Below are positions 1-8,573 of a stretch of 64,000 nucleotides of DNA, piece after piece; the stretch's first letter is position 1; the number at the start of each line of letters is the position of its first letter. The translations under genes and the position numbers were made by a program. Origin of the DNA: Maricaulis sp048270265 (lineage in GTDB: Bacteria > Pseudomonadota > Alphaproteobacteria > Caulobacterales > Maricaulaceae); contig NZ_JBLWTD010000001.1 of the NCBI RefSeq assembly GCF_048270265.1, positions 248,001 through 312,000 on the forward strand. Direction: 5' to 3'. A model generated the notes under the pieces. It was not told where the DNA came from and searched no databases. It saw nothing but the letters and a program-made list of their open reading frames with translations.

Positions 1-195
1 GACGAGCTGGAGCGCGAATGTGCGACACCTGTTGAGCCGCTCAGCCTTGGCGGTCTGACGATTGCCCTGGCGGTTGATTATCTCGATTTCCGCTTTCCCG
101 AGTGCGAATGGCGCCAGCAAAGGCCGGGGCTGGCGGCGCTGCATGGGGCCTGGGCCGGGCGGGCGAGTTTCGCCGCGACAGCACCGCCGCTCTGA
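1..195 (+). CDS. Glutathione S-transferase, C-terminal fragment (cut by window start)
   Basis: The open frame runs from the first base to a TGA at 193-195 and gives 64 residues. They match the end of the all-helical C-terminal domain of GST-fold proteins: a helix with the pattern GLTIALAVDYLDFRFPE, then WRQQRPGLAALHGAW, then a closing ARPS-like RASFAATAPP. This tail is typical of proteobacterial GSTs, where the glutathione-binding thioredoxin domain lies upstream, outside the window. The substrate cannot be inferred. The stop codon forms the first bases of a strong hairpin terminator, so this is the last gene of its transcript. Confidence 0.75.
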   Translation, partial: DELERECATPVEPLSLGGLTIALAVDYLDFRFPECEWRQQRPGLAALHGAWAGRASFAATAPPL

Positions 196-237
196 CATGA
201 AAACGCCGCCCCGAAAGGAGGCGGCGTTTTCATGTCA
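193..237. terminator. Bidirectional hairpin terminator
   Basis: A perfect 18-bp inverted repeat (193-210 and 220-237) surrounds a 9-nt loop. The GC core GCCGCC/GGCGGC is flanked by AAAA and TTTT, so either strand makes a GC stem followed by a U run. It separates the GST gene on the plus strand from the convergent diguanylate cyclase on the minus strand and should end both. Confidence 0.85.
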
Positions 238-257
238 AAGGGATCGATGAGCCTGGA

Positions 258-1313
258 TCAGGCCGCGTCGCGTCCAAGCTGGCTGGTCGCGCCATCCGTA
301 GTGGTGCGATTGCGGCCTTCTGTCTTGGAGCGATAGAGATGCGTGTCGGCCCGCTCGATCAGCGCCTCGATCGACTCGCTTCCCTGGAAGGTCGCGATCC
401 CCATCGAGATGGTGATATTGCCCAGATCCTCATTGGTGGATTTGCGCAGCAATTTCTTGGATTCGACCGTGCGGCGGATTTTCTCCGCAATTGCGAGGGC
501 CTCTTCCGGCGTTGCGCCTGGCATCACGATGCCGAATTCCTCGCCGCCATAGCGTGCCACAACATGCGATTCCGGAGCATGACGGGTCAGGCAGCCAGCA
601 ACGAAGCGGATGATCTGGTCACCGGTCTGGTGACCCCAGGTGTCATTGAAGCGTTTGAAGAAGTCGATATCGCACAGGACCAGGCTCAGGGGCGTGCCCG
701 TGGTATCGGCTTCGCGGCGCGCCTTGCGCAGGCTCTCATCGAAGCGTTTGCGATTGGCAATGCCGGTGAGGGCATCGGTCATCGCTTCTTCACGCACCCG
801 CTCGAGATTGTCGCGCAGCTGGGTGACCTCTTTCGAGGTCGCCTGCAATTTGTTTTCGAGATCATGGCTGCGGCGCTGCATTTTCGCGGTCGCCGAGACA
901 AGCGATTCGACGAGCTTCTTGATGCCCGGATCGCTGACGGCCTCGCCCAGTTGTGATGTCGCACCGGCGAGGGTCTCGCCATAGGCCAGCGTGTCGGCTT
1001 CGGCAGCGCGCAGGCTTTCCTGCACATTGCCCAGCTCGCGGCTCATCATGCCGCCACTTTCCAGGATTGCGTCCTGGATGGCACGCCACTGGAAATACTG
1101 ATCGAACAGATCGGAACTGATCTCGGGTGTGAATGTATCGCCGGCTTCGATATGAGCTCGAACCGACTCACACAGCTCGGGATTGGTGTCGCTGGCGAAA
1201 CTGATCCAGACGGCGTAATTTTCTGGGGTCGGCGGAACATCAAATTGCTCCATGAGGTCCAGCGCTTTCAGCGCGAACTCTCTGCCGTCCTTACCCAATA
1301 AACGTCCGTTCAC
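258..1313 (-). CDS. Diguanylate cyclase (GGDEF domain)
   Basis: This is predicted to make cyclic di-GMP from two GTP. About 180 N-terminal residues are helical with a coiled-coil section and no transmembrane segment, so it is probably cytosolic. The C-terminal GGDEF domain carries the signature RYGGEEF and the metal-binding stretch LVLCDIDFFKRFND. The RxxD inhibitory I-site, normally five residues before GGEEF, is absent (PESH there). I chose the GTG at 1313 because it follows a GGAAGGG ribosome site and fits the domain start. A longer frame to 1454 exists but lacks such support. The N-terminal half resembles the coiled-coil region of DgcB-like cyclases, a weak comparison from memory. Confidence 0.85.
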   Translation of the reverse strand: MNGRLLGKDGREFALKALDLMEQFDVPPTPENYAVWISFASDTNPELCESVRAHIEAGDTFTPEISSDLFDQYFQWRAIQDAILESGGMMSRELGNVQESLRAAEADTLAYGETLAGATSQLGEAVSDPGIKKLVESLVSATAKMQRRSHDLENKLQATSKEVTQLRDNLERVREEAMTDALTGIANRKRFDESLRKARREADTTGTPLSLVLCDIDFFKRFNDTWGHQTGDQIIRFVAGCLTRHAPESHVVARYGGEEFGIVMPGATPEEALAIAEKIRRTVESKKLLRKSTNEDLGNITISMGIATFQGSESIEALIERADTHLYRSKTEGRNRTTTDGATSQLGRDAA

Positions 1314-1468
1314 GAGAGACCCTTCCCTGTCGAGGCCCCGAGTGTCCCTGGGGCCTTTCAAGCAAGCTAGCCGTGAAAGGAAAAGAAGAGGTAAAAATCG
1401 CTCATATTGTATGATTAACAGATCGTGCAGGCCGAAAACGGCCCGCCCGATCACCTCATACGCCGGCG

Positions 1469-3049
1469 TCAGCCCTGGGTCTGCATGAACCCCGGCACGT
1501 GTTCGCCAAAGCCGACGACATCACGGTCCTGGCCTTCGCCCTGGCCGCGGCGCGAGCCGGATTTGCGTTCGCCCGAACGGCTGTTGCGGGACGGTGCGGC
1601 CTTTGCCGGACGTGTCTCGTGCGGTTCGCCCGGCTTAACGGGGCCTTGCTCCGTGGCTGGTGCGGCATCGGCCTTCGGGGCACTCGCCGCCGGAGCTTCA
1701 GCTTTTGCTGCCGGAGCAGGGGGCTTTGCAGGCGTGTCTGCCACGGGAGCCGCTGCGGCTTCCGGCTTGGGCTCGCGGGGCTTGCGGGTCGAGCGACGAC
1801 CGCGCGGCGTGCGCGGTGCGCTGGTCTCTTCGGCAGCCTCGGGGGCGGCGGCGGGCACTTCGCCCGCAGGCGCAACACTCGCGGCCGGCGCGGCTGCTTC
1901 AGCAGCCGGGCTGGCAGGCGCAGCGCCGGGCGCTGGCAGATCGGGGATGTCCTGGCGCGTCAGCTTGAGGATGGCGGCAAGGTTCTTCTCATCGCCCGGG
2001 GCAAAGATCGTCACGGCGGTGCCGGTCTTGCCGGCCCGGCCGGTGCGGCCGATGCGGTGGACGTAATCATCGGCATGATGCGGCATGTCATAATTGAAGA
2101 CATGGCTGACATCGGGAATGTCGAGACCGCGTGCGGCAACGTCACTGGCGACGAGGAAGCGGATGCTGTCATCCTTGAACCCGGCCAGGGTAGCGGTGCG
2201 GACCGACTGGTCGAGATCGCCATGGATAGGCGAGGCGGGGATGCCGTATTTGGTCAGCTCGCGGGCCACCATGTCGACATCGCGCTTGCGGTTGCAGAAA
2301 ATGATGCCGTTCTTGACGCCTTCGCGGGTCATCGCATCACGCAGGGCCGCGCGCTTGGTTTTGGGCTGGGCGTCGTGGACGCGTGCCAGATACTGCTCGA
2401 TATTGACGCCAGTCGTGGCCGGGCGTCCGACTTCAACCCGGACCGGGTCGTCGAGGAAGCGGTCGATCAGGCTCTTGATCTCGTTCGGCATGGTGGCCGA
2501 GAAGAACAGGGTCTGACGACGTGGCGGGGTCAGCGAGAAAATCTTCTCGAGATCCGGGATGAAACCCATGTCGAGCATGCGGTCGGCTTCATCGACGACG
2601 AGGATCTGGACGCCGTTGAGCAGCAGTTTGCCGCGACCGAAATGGTCAAGCAGCCGGCCCGGGGTCGCGATCAGCACATCGGCGCCGCGATCGAGAATGG
2701 CTTGCTGGGGCCCGAAGGCGACGCCGCCGATCAGCAAGGCCATCGAGAGGCGCTGACCCTTGGCATAGGATTCGAAATTTTCGGCGCACTGGGCGGCGAG
2801 TTCGCGGGTTGGTGCGATAATCAGGGAGCGGGGCATGCGGGCCTTGGCCCGGCCGCGCGAAAGCAGTTCGATCAGGGGCAGCACAAAGGCCGCAGTCTTG
2901 CCGGTGCCGGTCTGGGCAATGCCCAGCACGTCGCGACCGGTCAATGCTGGCAGGATGGCGCCGGCCTGGATCGGGGTGGGTTCTGTATAGCCCGCCGCGG
3001 TGATTGCGGTGAGCAGTTTCGGGCTTAACCCGAGGTCTTCGAACGTCAT
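1469..3049 (-). CDS. DEAD-box RNA helicase, RhlE-like
   Basis: An ATP-dependent RNA helicase of 526 residues. The Q motif (GYTEPTPIQ), Walker A (AQTGTGKT), PTREL, TPGRLLD, DEAD (VDEADRMLDMGF), SAT (FFSATMP) and the helicase-C motifs (ARGLDIPDVSHV, HRIGRTGRAG) occur in the expected order within the first 380 residues. The remaining roughly 145 residues are rich in Ala, Pro, Arg and Lys and are probably a disordered RNA-binding tail. RhlE-type helicases act in ribosome assembly and mRNA turnover. The ATG follows AAAGGA. A second helicase of the same family lies at 52383-54137, so the two may divide roles. Family is certain, exact RNA target unknown. Confidence 0.93.
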   Translation of the reverse strand: MTFEDLGLSPKLLTAITAAGYTEPTPIQAGAILPALTGRDVLGIAQTGTGKTAAFVLPLIELLSRGRAKARMPRSLIIAPTRELAAQCAENFESYAKGQRLSMALLIGGVAFGPQQAILDRGADVLIATPGRLLDHFGRGKLLLNGVQILVVDEADRMLDMGFIPDLEKIFSLTPPRRQTLFFSATMPNEIKSLIDRFLDDPVRVEVGRPATTGVNIEQYLARVHDAQPKTKRAALRDAMTREGVKNGIIFCNRKRDVDMVARELTKYGIPASPIHGDLDQSVRTATLAGFKDDSIRFLVASDVAARGLDIPDVSHVFNYDMPHHADDYVHRIGRTGRAGKTGTAVTIFAPGDEKNLAAILKLTRQDIPDLPAPGAAPASPAAEAAAPAASVAPAGEVPAAAPEAAEETSAPRTPRGRRSTRKPREPKPEAAAAPVADTPAKPPAPAAKAEAPAASAPKADAAPATEQGPVKPGEPHETRPAKAAPSRNSRSGERKSGSRRGQGEGQDRDVVGFGEHVPGFMQTQG

Positions 3050-3182
3050 GGCGTCCTTTTAAATCTGAAGCAGCATCAGGCTGGGAGCAAAAATGACGTG
3101 GCCGCGCCGAAACGGCGCGGCCACGAATGCAGAGGCAAAATACGTTTCCTGTGCGTTCTGTCAACGCACAGGCAGAGATTCC

Positions 3183-4454
3183 TCAACGACGATAGGCGAA
3201 CGGCGTCTCGTCAGTGATATTCATGTAACGGTCGCGCAGCTGCGTCTGACGGGAGGTCAAAGCGGCTGGCTCGCCATTGATCAGCATCGCCACCGGCGCG
3301 CTCATCACTTCCAGCGGATCGCCGTCCCAGACCACCACATCGCCGGTATAACCCGCGGCGAGGGCACCGAAACGGTCCCCGACGCCATAGATTTCCGCCG
3401 GTGTCAGCGTGATGGCACGGAAGGCTGCATCCCAGGGCACACCATGCCCGACGGCATTGCCGGCGTGCTGGGTCAGCAGGCGGGCATTGAAATACCCGTC
3501 AGCGGACTCGGTGGTGTAGGCGACCGTGACGCCGGCCTGTTGCAGACGCGCTGCGCCTTCAAGCGTCGAGCCGAGGGCGTCGAACGTGCTGGGCAGATTG
3601 CGGATCGGATCGATCAGAACCGGCACGCCGGCAGCAGCCAGCTCGTCGGCCACCATCCAGGCTTCGGCACCGCCCTGGATGATCAACTGCATCGGTGCGT
3701 GTTCGGCCTTGAAGCGCAAGGCGCGGCGGATATCCGCCGCACGATCGAGATTCATCACCAGCGGAATGCGCCCGCGCACCACCGGCACCAGGGCCGCGGC
3801 ATCATAGCGGTTGAGGGCATCGCCCTCATGATCACCACTGAACCGGCCCGGATAACCGCGAGCATCGGCGAAGGCCGCGTCGAGATAGGTCCATGCCGCC
3901 GAGCGCGAGCCGCCTGCCGTGGCTGCGCCGGACTGGCTCAGATCGGCAAATACGAAACTGCCCTCTTCGAACAGCGAGGTGCTGGAACCGGAGGTGTCGA
4001 TCAGGCCACCCTGGCCGGCAAAGATATTCCAGCCGGTCGAGGGATAGAGCGCCGCACGAGTGATGCCGCCCATCCGGTTGGACGGGATATGCGTGCCGGC
4101 CGGATTGAAGCTGTCGGCAACGTCAAGTGCGACGGAGTAGGGCGATGAGTCGCCGCTGGCGTCATTGGTGGTGTCTTCGAGCGCAACCTCGATCAGGCCC
4201 AGCTGGGTGACCGGGGCAAAAATGCCCGGCGTGATCCAGCCGCCATCGGCGTCGATGACAGTGGTGCCGACCGGAATGGTGACATCGCTGCCAACAGCGA
4301 CGATATCACCGTCGCGGACCAGCACTGTGCCGTCCTCGATAATGCCCGCATCGGTATTGGTGACGACGTGGCCATTGGTGACGGCGTAGGTCTGGGCAAA
4401 GCCTGGCGCAGCCAGGACCATGCCGAGCGCAAGTGCGGAAATGAAGCGTTGCAT
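3183..4454 (-). CDS. Exported amidohydrolase-like protein lacking metal ligands
   Basis: The protein has 423 residues and a cleavable signal peptide (MQRFISALALGMVLAAPGFA), so it is periplasmic. The fold is that of the amidohydrolase/imidazolonepropionase family: an N-terminal strand region, DADGGWITPGI, and a C-terminal TPAEIYGVGD...GYTGDVVVWDGDPLEV. The metal-binding positions are changed. The HxH after strand 1 reads APV, the next His position is Asn (VMNLDRA), the FHH position reads QGGA, and the HSDSD position reads TTESAD. It therefore looks like a catalytically dead paralogue. Its ATG overlaps the upstream gene's stop by one base (TAATG), which suggests translational coupling and possibly a heteromeric complex with the active neighbour. 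Confidence 0.8.
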   Translation of the reverse strand: MQRFISALALGMVLAAPGFAQTYAVTNGHVVTNTDAGIIEDGTVLVRDGDIVAVGSDVTIPVGTTVIDADGGWITPGIFAPVTQLGLIEVALEDTTNDASGDSSPYSVALDVADSFNPAGTHIPSNRMGGITRAALYPSTGWNIFAGQGGLIDTSGSSTSLFEEGSFVFADLSQSGAATAGGSRSAAWTYLDAAFADARGYPGRFSGDHEGDALNRYDAAALVPVVRGRIPLVMNLDRAADIRRALRFKAEHAPMQLIIQGGAEAWMVADELAAAGVPVLIDPIRNLPSTFDALGSTLEGAARLQQAGVTVAYTTESADGYFNARLLTQHAGNAVGHGVPWDAAFRAITLTPAEIYGVGDRFGALAAGYTGDVVVWDGDPLEVMSAPVAMLINGEPAALTSRQTQLRDRYMNITDETPFAYRR

Positions 4455-5890
4455 TATTGGTCTCCCTCACCAGGTTGGCCGAGCATGAAGTCGCGGACAG
4501 GCTGCATGGCCTCGTCACTGCGGTCATAGGTCAGGGCACCGTCGATCCAGACGCGGTCGGCGCGTGCATAGCTGCTGAACGGATCGGCGGACCACAGCAC
4601 GATGTCGGCGCGTTTGCCGACTTCGAGTGAGCCGGTCTGGTCGTCAATACCCAGCGCGGTGGCCGGGTTGGAGGTCAGCCAGCGCCAGGCGTCGGCGTCG
4701 GAAATATCAATTCCGGCACGGCGGCCATCGGCCAGGGCTTTTGCGACTTCCTGGTTGAGTCGCTGAATGCCCATATCGCTGTCGGAATGGATCATGGCGC
4801 AGGCCCCGCCGGCATGAACCATGGGCAGGTTTTCACGGATGGAATCATAGGCTTCCATCTTGAAGCCGCCCCAATCGGCCCAGACGGCGGCACAGGTGCC
4901 GTTTTCCGCCAGAAGATCGGGGATCTTGTAGGCTTCCACGGCGTGGTGGAAAGCGGTGACCTGATAGTCGAACTCGTGCGACAGATCGATGATCTGGGCC
5001 ATCTGGTCGGCGCGATAGCAATGCATCTGGACGAGAATTTCGCCATCGAGCACGCCCATCAGCGTGTCGAGTTCCAGATTGCGGCTTGGCGGCGAGGCAT
5101 CCTCGCCGGCTTCGGCGCTCTCCCAGTAGTCATTCCAGCTGCGGCGGTATTCCACCGCGCTCTGCCAGGCGGCGCGATAGCCGGCCATATTGCCCATGTC
5201 GGTGGCGGGCGACTGGCCACGGCTGCCATAGACGCGCGACGGGTTTTCGCCGCAGGCCATTTTCAGTGTGTAGGGCGCGTCCGGGAATTTCATGTCCTGC
5301 ACGGTGCGTCCGGGGACATTGCGCAGGGTGATCCCGCGGCCACCAAACAGATTGGCCGAACCGGGCAGAATGTTCAGCGTCGTGACGCCACCGGCGAGGG
5401 CGGCTTCAAAACCGACATCCTGTGGCCAGACCGAATGCTCGGCCCAGACCTCGGCGGTCACCGGCGAGGTCATTTCATTGCCGTCATTATGGGCATTCAC
5501 GCCCGGCGACGGGTAATCGCCCAGGTGGGAGTGGATATCGATGATGCCCGGCGTGACATAGCGACCGGCCGCGTCGATCACGGTGGCGCCTTCGGGGGCT
5601 TCCAGACCGGTTCCAACCGCGGTGATGCGGCCATTCTCGACCAGCACATCGCCATTCTCGATCCGGCCGCCAATGCCGTCGAACACGGTAGCATGCTGGA
5701 TCAAGGTGACGCCGCTCTCGCGGGGCACATAGGTTGAGGGATAAGGGTCGAGGCTGTAGCGGACGACATCGCCGCTCTCGCTGCTCGCGGAAGCTGCAGC
5801 GTCGCCGGTGGTTCCGGTCTCGCCACTGCAGGCCGCCAGGGCAAAGACAGCGGCAAGCGCCGTCGCTGGCATCCAGGCTTTCAGTTTCAT
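4454..5890 (-). CDS. Amidohydrolase lipoprotein (metal-dependent hydrolase)
   Basis: The product has 478 residues with a lipoprotein signal (LAAVFALAAC, Cys about 21), so it is predicted to be lipid-anchored in the envelope. It is a metal-dependent amidohydrolase: HSH after strand 1 (IIDIHSHLGDY), later His in MHCYRAD and FHHAVEAY, and the Asp in IHSDSDMG. The closing ALGIDDQTGSLEVGKRADIVLW is typical of imidazolonepropionase- and prolidase-like members. The substrate is unknown; related exported enzymes in alphaproteobacteria are thought to cleave peptides or cyclic amides. It is first in a two-gene operon with the ligand-less paralogue. The ATG follows a GGGGAA ribosome site. Confidence 0.88.
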   Translation of the reverse strand: MKLKAWMPATALAAVFALAACSGETGTTGDAAASASSESGDVVRYSLDPYPSTYVPRESGVTLIQHATVFDGIGGRIENGDVLVENGRITAVGTGLEAPEGATVIDAAGRYVTPGIIDIHSHLGDYPSPGVNAHNDGNEMTSPVTAEVWAEHSVWPQDVGFEAALAGGVTTLNILPGSANLFGGRGITLRNVPGRTVQDMKFPDAPYTLKMACGENPSRVYGSRGQSPATDMGNMAGYRAAWQSAVEYRRSWNDYWESAEAGEDASPPSRNLELDTLMGVLDGEILVQMHCYRADQMAQIIDLSHEFDYQVTAFHHAVEAYKIPDLLAENGTCAAVWADWGGFKMEAYDSIRENLPMVHAGGACAMIHSDSDMGIQRLNQEVAKALADGRRAGIDISDADAWRWLTSNPATALGIDDQTGSLEVGKRADIVLWSADPFSSYARADRVWIDGALTYDRSDEAMQPVRDFMLGQPGEGDQ

Positions 5891-6057
5891 CGTGATGGAT
5901 TCCCCAATAGCACCCGTTGAATCACATGCCGGGCAAAGTCACAGGAATAGAACGCGTTTGTCCGCCTTGCGTCAAATTAACGATCTGGTCATGTGACGAT
6001 CCGCCCCGACAGCACAGCGCCGTCGATCCGCCGCGAAATCTCCGCTAAGCCAGCCCG

Positions 6058-7173
6058 ATGACCACGACACCGCAATTCGACATTTTCCTCGTCACTGCTC
6101 CCGGCCTAGAGGCCATGCTGTGCGCCGAGCTGGTGGAGAAGGGCTTTGCCGGCCCGGTCGCCGAATCCGGCGGCGTCACCATCAAGGGCGGCTGGCCGGA
6201 CGTCTGGCGCGCCAATCTGGAAATCCGCGGCGCCAGCCGCGTGCTCGCCCGTATCGGTGCCTTCCATGCCGTGCACCTGTCCCAGCTCGACAAGCTGGCG
6301 CGCCGCTTCCCTTGGGGCGAAATTCTGCGCCCCGATGTGCCGGTGCGCGTCGATGCCACATCGAAACGCTCGAAAATCTATCATGCCGGTGCTGCCACCC
6401 AGCGCATCGAGACCGCGATCCGCGAGGAGCTCGGCGCGCCGATCGCCAGCGATGCCGCCGTGCAGGTGAGAGCGCGGCTGGAGGATAATCTGTGCACACT
6501 CAGCATCGATACCTCCGGCGAGCTGCTGCACAAGCGCGGCTATAAACAGGCCGTCGCCAAGGCGCCGATGCGCGAGACCCTGGCCGCGCTCTTCCTGCGC
6601 CAGTGCGGCTATGACGGCACCGGGCCCGTGCTCGACCCGATGTGTGGCTCGGGCACTTTCGTCATCGAAGCCGCCGAAATCGCCGCCGGCCTGGCACCCG
6701 GTCGTGCCCGCGAATTCGCCTTCGAGCAATTGGTGGGTTTTGACAGGGAAGCCTGGGAAGTGATGCGAGCCCCTCGCGCTCCGCGCGAGACCGATCTGCG
6801 CTTTTATGGCTCCGATCGCGATGCCGGCGCTATCCGCGTTGCCCGCGAGAACGCCGAGCGTGCCGGCGTGGCGCATCTGACCCGGTTCCAGCAATGCCCC
6901 GTCTCCGAGCTGGAAGCGCCGGACTGCCAGCCCGGCCTTGTGATGATCAACCCGCCCTATGGCACCCGCATCGGCAACAAGACCGCCCTCCAGGGGCTCT
7001 ATCGCGGCCTCGGCAAGACGCTGATGACCCGCTTTGCCGGCTGGCGGGTCGGGCTCGTCACCACGGAGGTCTCACTCGCCAAGGCCACGCGCCTGCCGTT
7101 CGGCGCGCCGGGGCCCTATATCGATCATGGCGGGTTGAAGGTGCGGTTGTTTGCGACCGGGGTGTTGGGGTAG
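6058..7173 (+). CDS. THUMP-domain 23S rRNA guanine N2-methyltransferase (RlmL/RlmK N-terminal type)
   Basis: Predicted to methylate the exocyclic N2 of a guanine in large-subunit rRNA using S-adenosylmethionine. The first 160 or so residues form a THUMP RNA-binding domain (LVTAPGLEAMLCAEL at the start). A Rossmann methyltransferase domain follows, with SAM motif DPMCGSGTFVIEAAEIAAG and catalytic NPPYGTRIG. At 371 residues it matches the single-domain RlmL-like proteins, not the fused E. coli RlmKL. It is divergent from the amidohydrolase operon. Exact target base is inferred from family only. Confidence 0.88.
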   Translation: MTTTPQFDIFLVTAPGLEAMLCAELVEKGFAGPVAESGGVTIKGGWPDVWRANLEIRGASRVLARIGAFHAVHLSQLDKLARRFPWGEILRPDVPVRVDATSKRSKIYHAGAATQRIETAIREELGAPIASDAAVQVRARLEDNLCTLSIDTSGELLHKRGYKQAVAKAPMRETLAALFLRQCGYDGTGPVLDPMCGSGTFVIEAAEIAAGLAPGRAREFAFEQLVGFDREAWEVMRAPRAPRETDLRFYGSDRDAGAIRVARENAERAGVAHLTRFQQCPVSELEAPDCQPGLVMINPPYGTRIGNKTALQGLYRGLGKTLMTRFAGWRVGLVTTEVSLAKATRLPFGAPGPYIDHGGLKVRLFATGVLG

Positions 7174-7216
7174 GGGGCGATCCAACCGTCCCGTGTTTTC
7201 TCCAAATAACAACGCG

Positions 7217-7346
7217 TTGTCATCCCGGACGGATGCCCCGCGCAGGCGGGGCGCAGATCCGGGACCTACCCGTGCGCCATCTGGACAGGCGGGTCGGTCC
7301 CGGCTCTGCGCCCGGACCAGGTCCGGGCATCCGGCCGGGATGACAA
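7217..7346. repeat. Long imperfect intergenic inverted repeat
   Basis: A 12-bp arm TTGTCATCCCGG (7217-7228) pairs perfectly with CCGGGATGACAA (7335-7346), and inside it GGATGCCC (7231-7238) pairs with GGGCATCC (7325-7332). The middle holds further small GC palindromes. It fills the gap between two convergent genes. The motif GTCATCCCGG...CCGGGATGAC is of the kind dispersed between genes in many alphaproteobacteria, and a related element lies at 8123-8205. It may serve as a terminator or be a REP-like element. Confidence 0.7.
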
Positions 7347-7384
7347 GTTATTGGTTTTTAGGGGTTTAGGAAGCAGGCTCCGCT

Positions 7385-8017
7385 CTAGCGTGCGACCTCC
7401 AGCATGACCTCATTGCGGCGGAAGAAGGTCGGGATCCAGGGCGGGTCGTAGCGGGCATAGACCGGCTCGCCGATCACTTCATAGCCCTGCGCCGACAGCC
7501 AGGCGCGCAACTCCGCCGTCTTGTCCGCGAAGCGGGCATCATTGGGTCCGCCGCTGAAGCGGATCGCCGCCATGCGCCGGGCCGGGCGTTCGGTCAGGGT
7601 CACATTCGGGTCTTCGGGGACGGGCAGGGTTTCCATCGTCCATTCCGGTGGCATCACGAAGGCGACGCGCCAGCTGCCGTTTCCCGCCATGGACTGGGTC
7701 ACGGGGGTGGTCATGGCGATGTTTTCCGATTGCGTCTGGATCACCGGGGCGGTCATCGCGATCTCGTCACTGCCGCCGGCGCGGGCCTGGTTGCCGCCGA
7801 AGATATAGCCAGCCAGCGGCCGGAAACCGGCATTGCCGGCATCGCCCATATCACCACTCACCTCAACCTCGGCCAGGATCATCGCGGCATAGTCGCGGAC
7901 CTGGATCGCGCTGTCCTCGGCCACCACAGTGTGCGGTGGCTCATCGGCGGCATGAGCCGTGGCGGGCAGGGCCAGCAGGGTCAGGGCGAGGGCGGCGGTC
8001 TTCAGTATCGGGGACAT
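7385..8017 (-). CDS. SOUL family heme-binding protein, exported
   Basis: A 210-residue product with a classical signal peptide ending TAHAA, then a SOUL domain. Typical family features are an early YxVRDY-like stretch (IQVRDYAAMILAEVE), a FRPLAGYIFGGN block, two IAMTAPV/IAMTTPV repeats and a closing PPWIPTFFRRNEVMLEV. SOUL proteins bind heme or similar ligands; the bacterial function is poorly defined. The signal peptide places it in the periplasm. The ATG follows AAGGAA. It is monocistronic and convergent with the methyltransferase gene. Confidence 0.85.
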   Translation of the reverse strand: MSPILKTAALALTLLALPATAHAADEPPHTVVAEDSAIQVRDYAAMILAEVEVSGDMGDAGNAGFRPLAGYIFGGNQARAGGSDEIAMTAPVIQTQSENIAMTTPVTQSMAGNGSWRVAFVMPPEWTMETLPVPEDPNVTLTERPARRMAAIRFSGGPNDARFADKTAELRAWLSAQGYEVIGEPVYARYDPPWIPTFFRRNEVMLEVAR

Positions 8018-8122
8018 GGCGAATTCCTTTGTTTTGAAGGTATACGCCGGTGAAGCGGGGGCGGATCAGTGAGCGTTGCGGCGTTGTCGTTCAGCTATCC
8101 CCGGCCTTCGCCAACCAACCCA

Positions 8123-8205
8123 CGTCATCCTGGCGCAAGTCAGGACCCAGACGTGACAAGCGCGGAGCCCGGTCTATCGAGGTCCCGACTTTCGTCGGGA
8201 TGACG
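8123..8205. repeat. Intergenic palindromic repeat
   Basis: Arms CGTCATCC (8123-8130) and GGATGACG (8198-8205) enclose GC-rich DNA with inner pairs such as AGGACC/GGTCCC. The arms resemble the element at 7217-7346. It lies in the 556-bp gap between the SOUL gene and parE, upstream of the former. No gene is visible in the gap. Confidence 0.55.
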
Positions 8206-8437
8206 CATTTTTGTTGATGTTATCCCCACCCCCTGAACCCTGGCGCATAATCGCCTCGTTCCGGTCGCACGGGAGGCGTGAGCTCAGTCACTTGCGGCGA
8301 TCGGGAGCGTGGAGCCCATCCGCACGGAGGCGTGACAGCCCGAGTTCCGGTGGGGCCATGATCGGGGAAGTGAGGCATTAGGGCTCGACCAATCTTCCAC
8401 GGTCATTTCGAGGCAGGGCCCGCGAGGGACCTGAGTA

Positions 8438-8565
8438 AATCTCCACGTGTGGGACGTCCCGGATGCCCCAAAACTTACTCAAAAACCGGCATTCGCCGGC
8501 GTCCCACACACCTCCCAAACCGGGAGGCCCCAGCAAACCTCCAGCGGCAGGCCGCGTGGAGATTT
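8438..8565. repeat. Nested inverted repeats downstream of parE
   Basis: An outer pair AAATCTCCACG / CGTGGAGATTT (8438-8448 and 8555-8565) encloses GTGTGGGACG / CGTCCCACAC (8447-8456 and 8500-8509). Two short hairpins lie further in: an ACCGGC/GCCGGC one near 8485-8500 and CCTCCC/GGGAGG near 8511-8527. A long structured RNA is possible on either strand. It directly follows the parE stop codon on the minus strand, so it could end that transcript. Confidence 0.55.
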
Positions 8566-8573
8566 TCGTGTGC

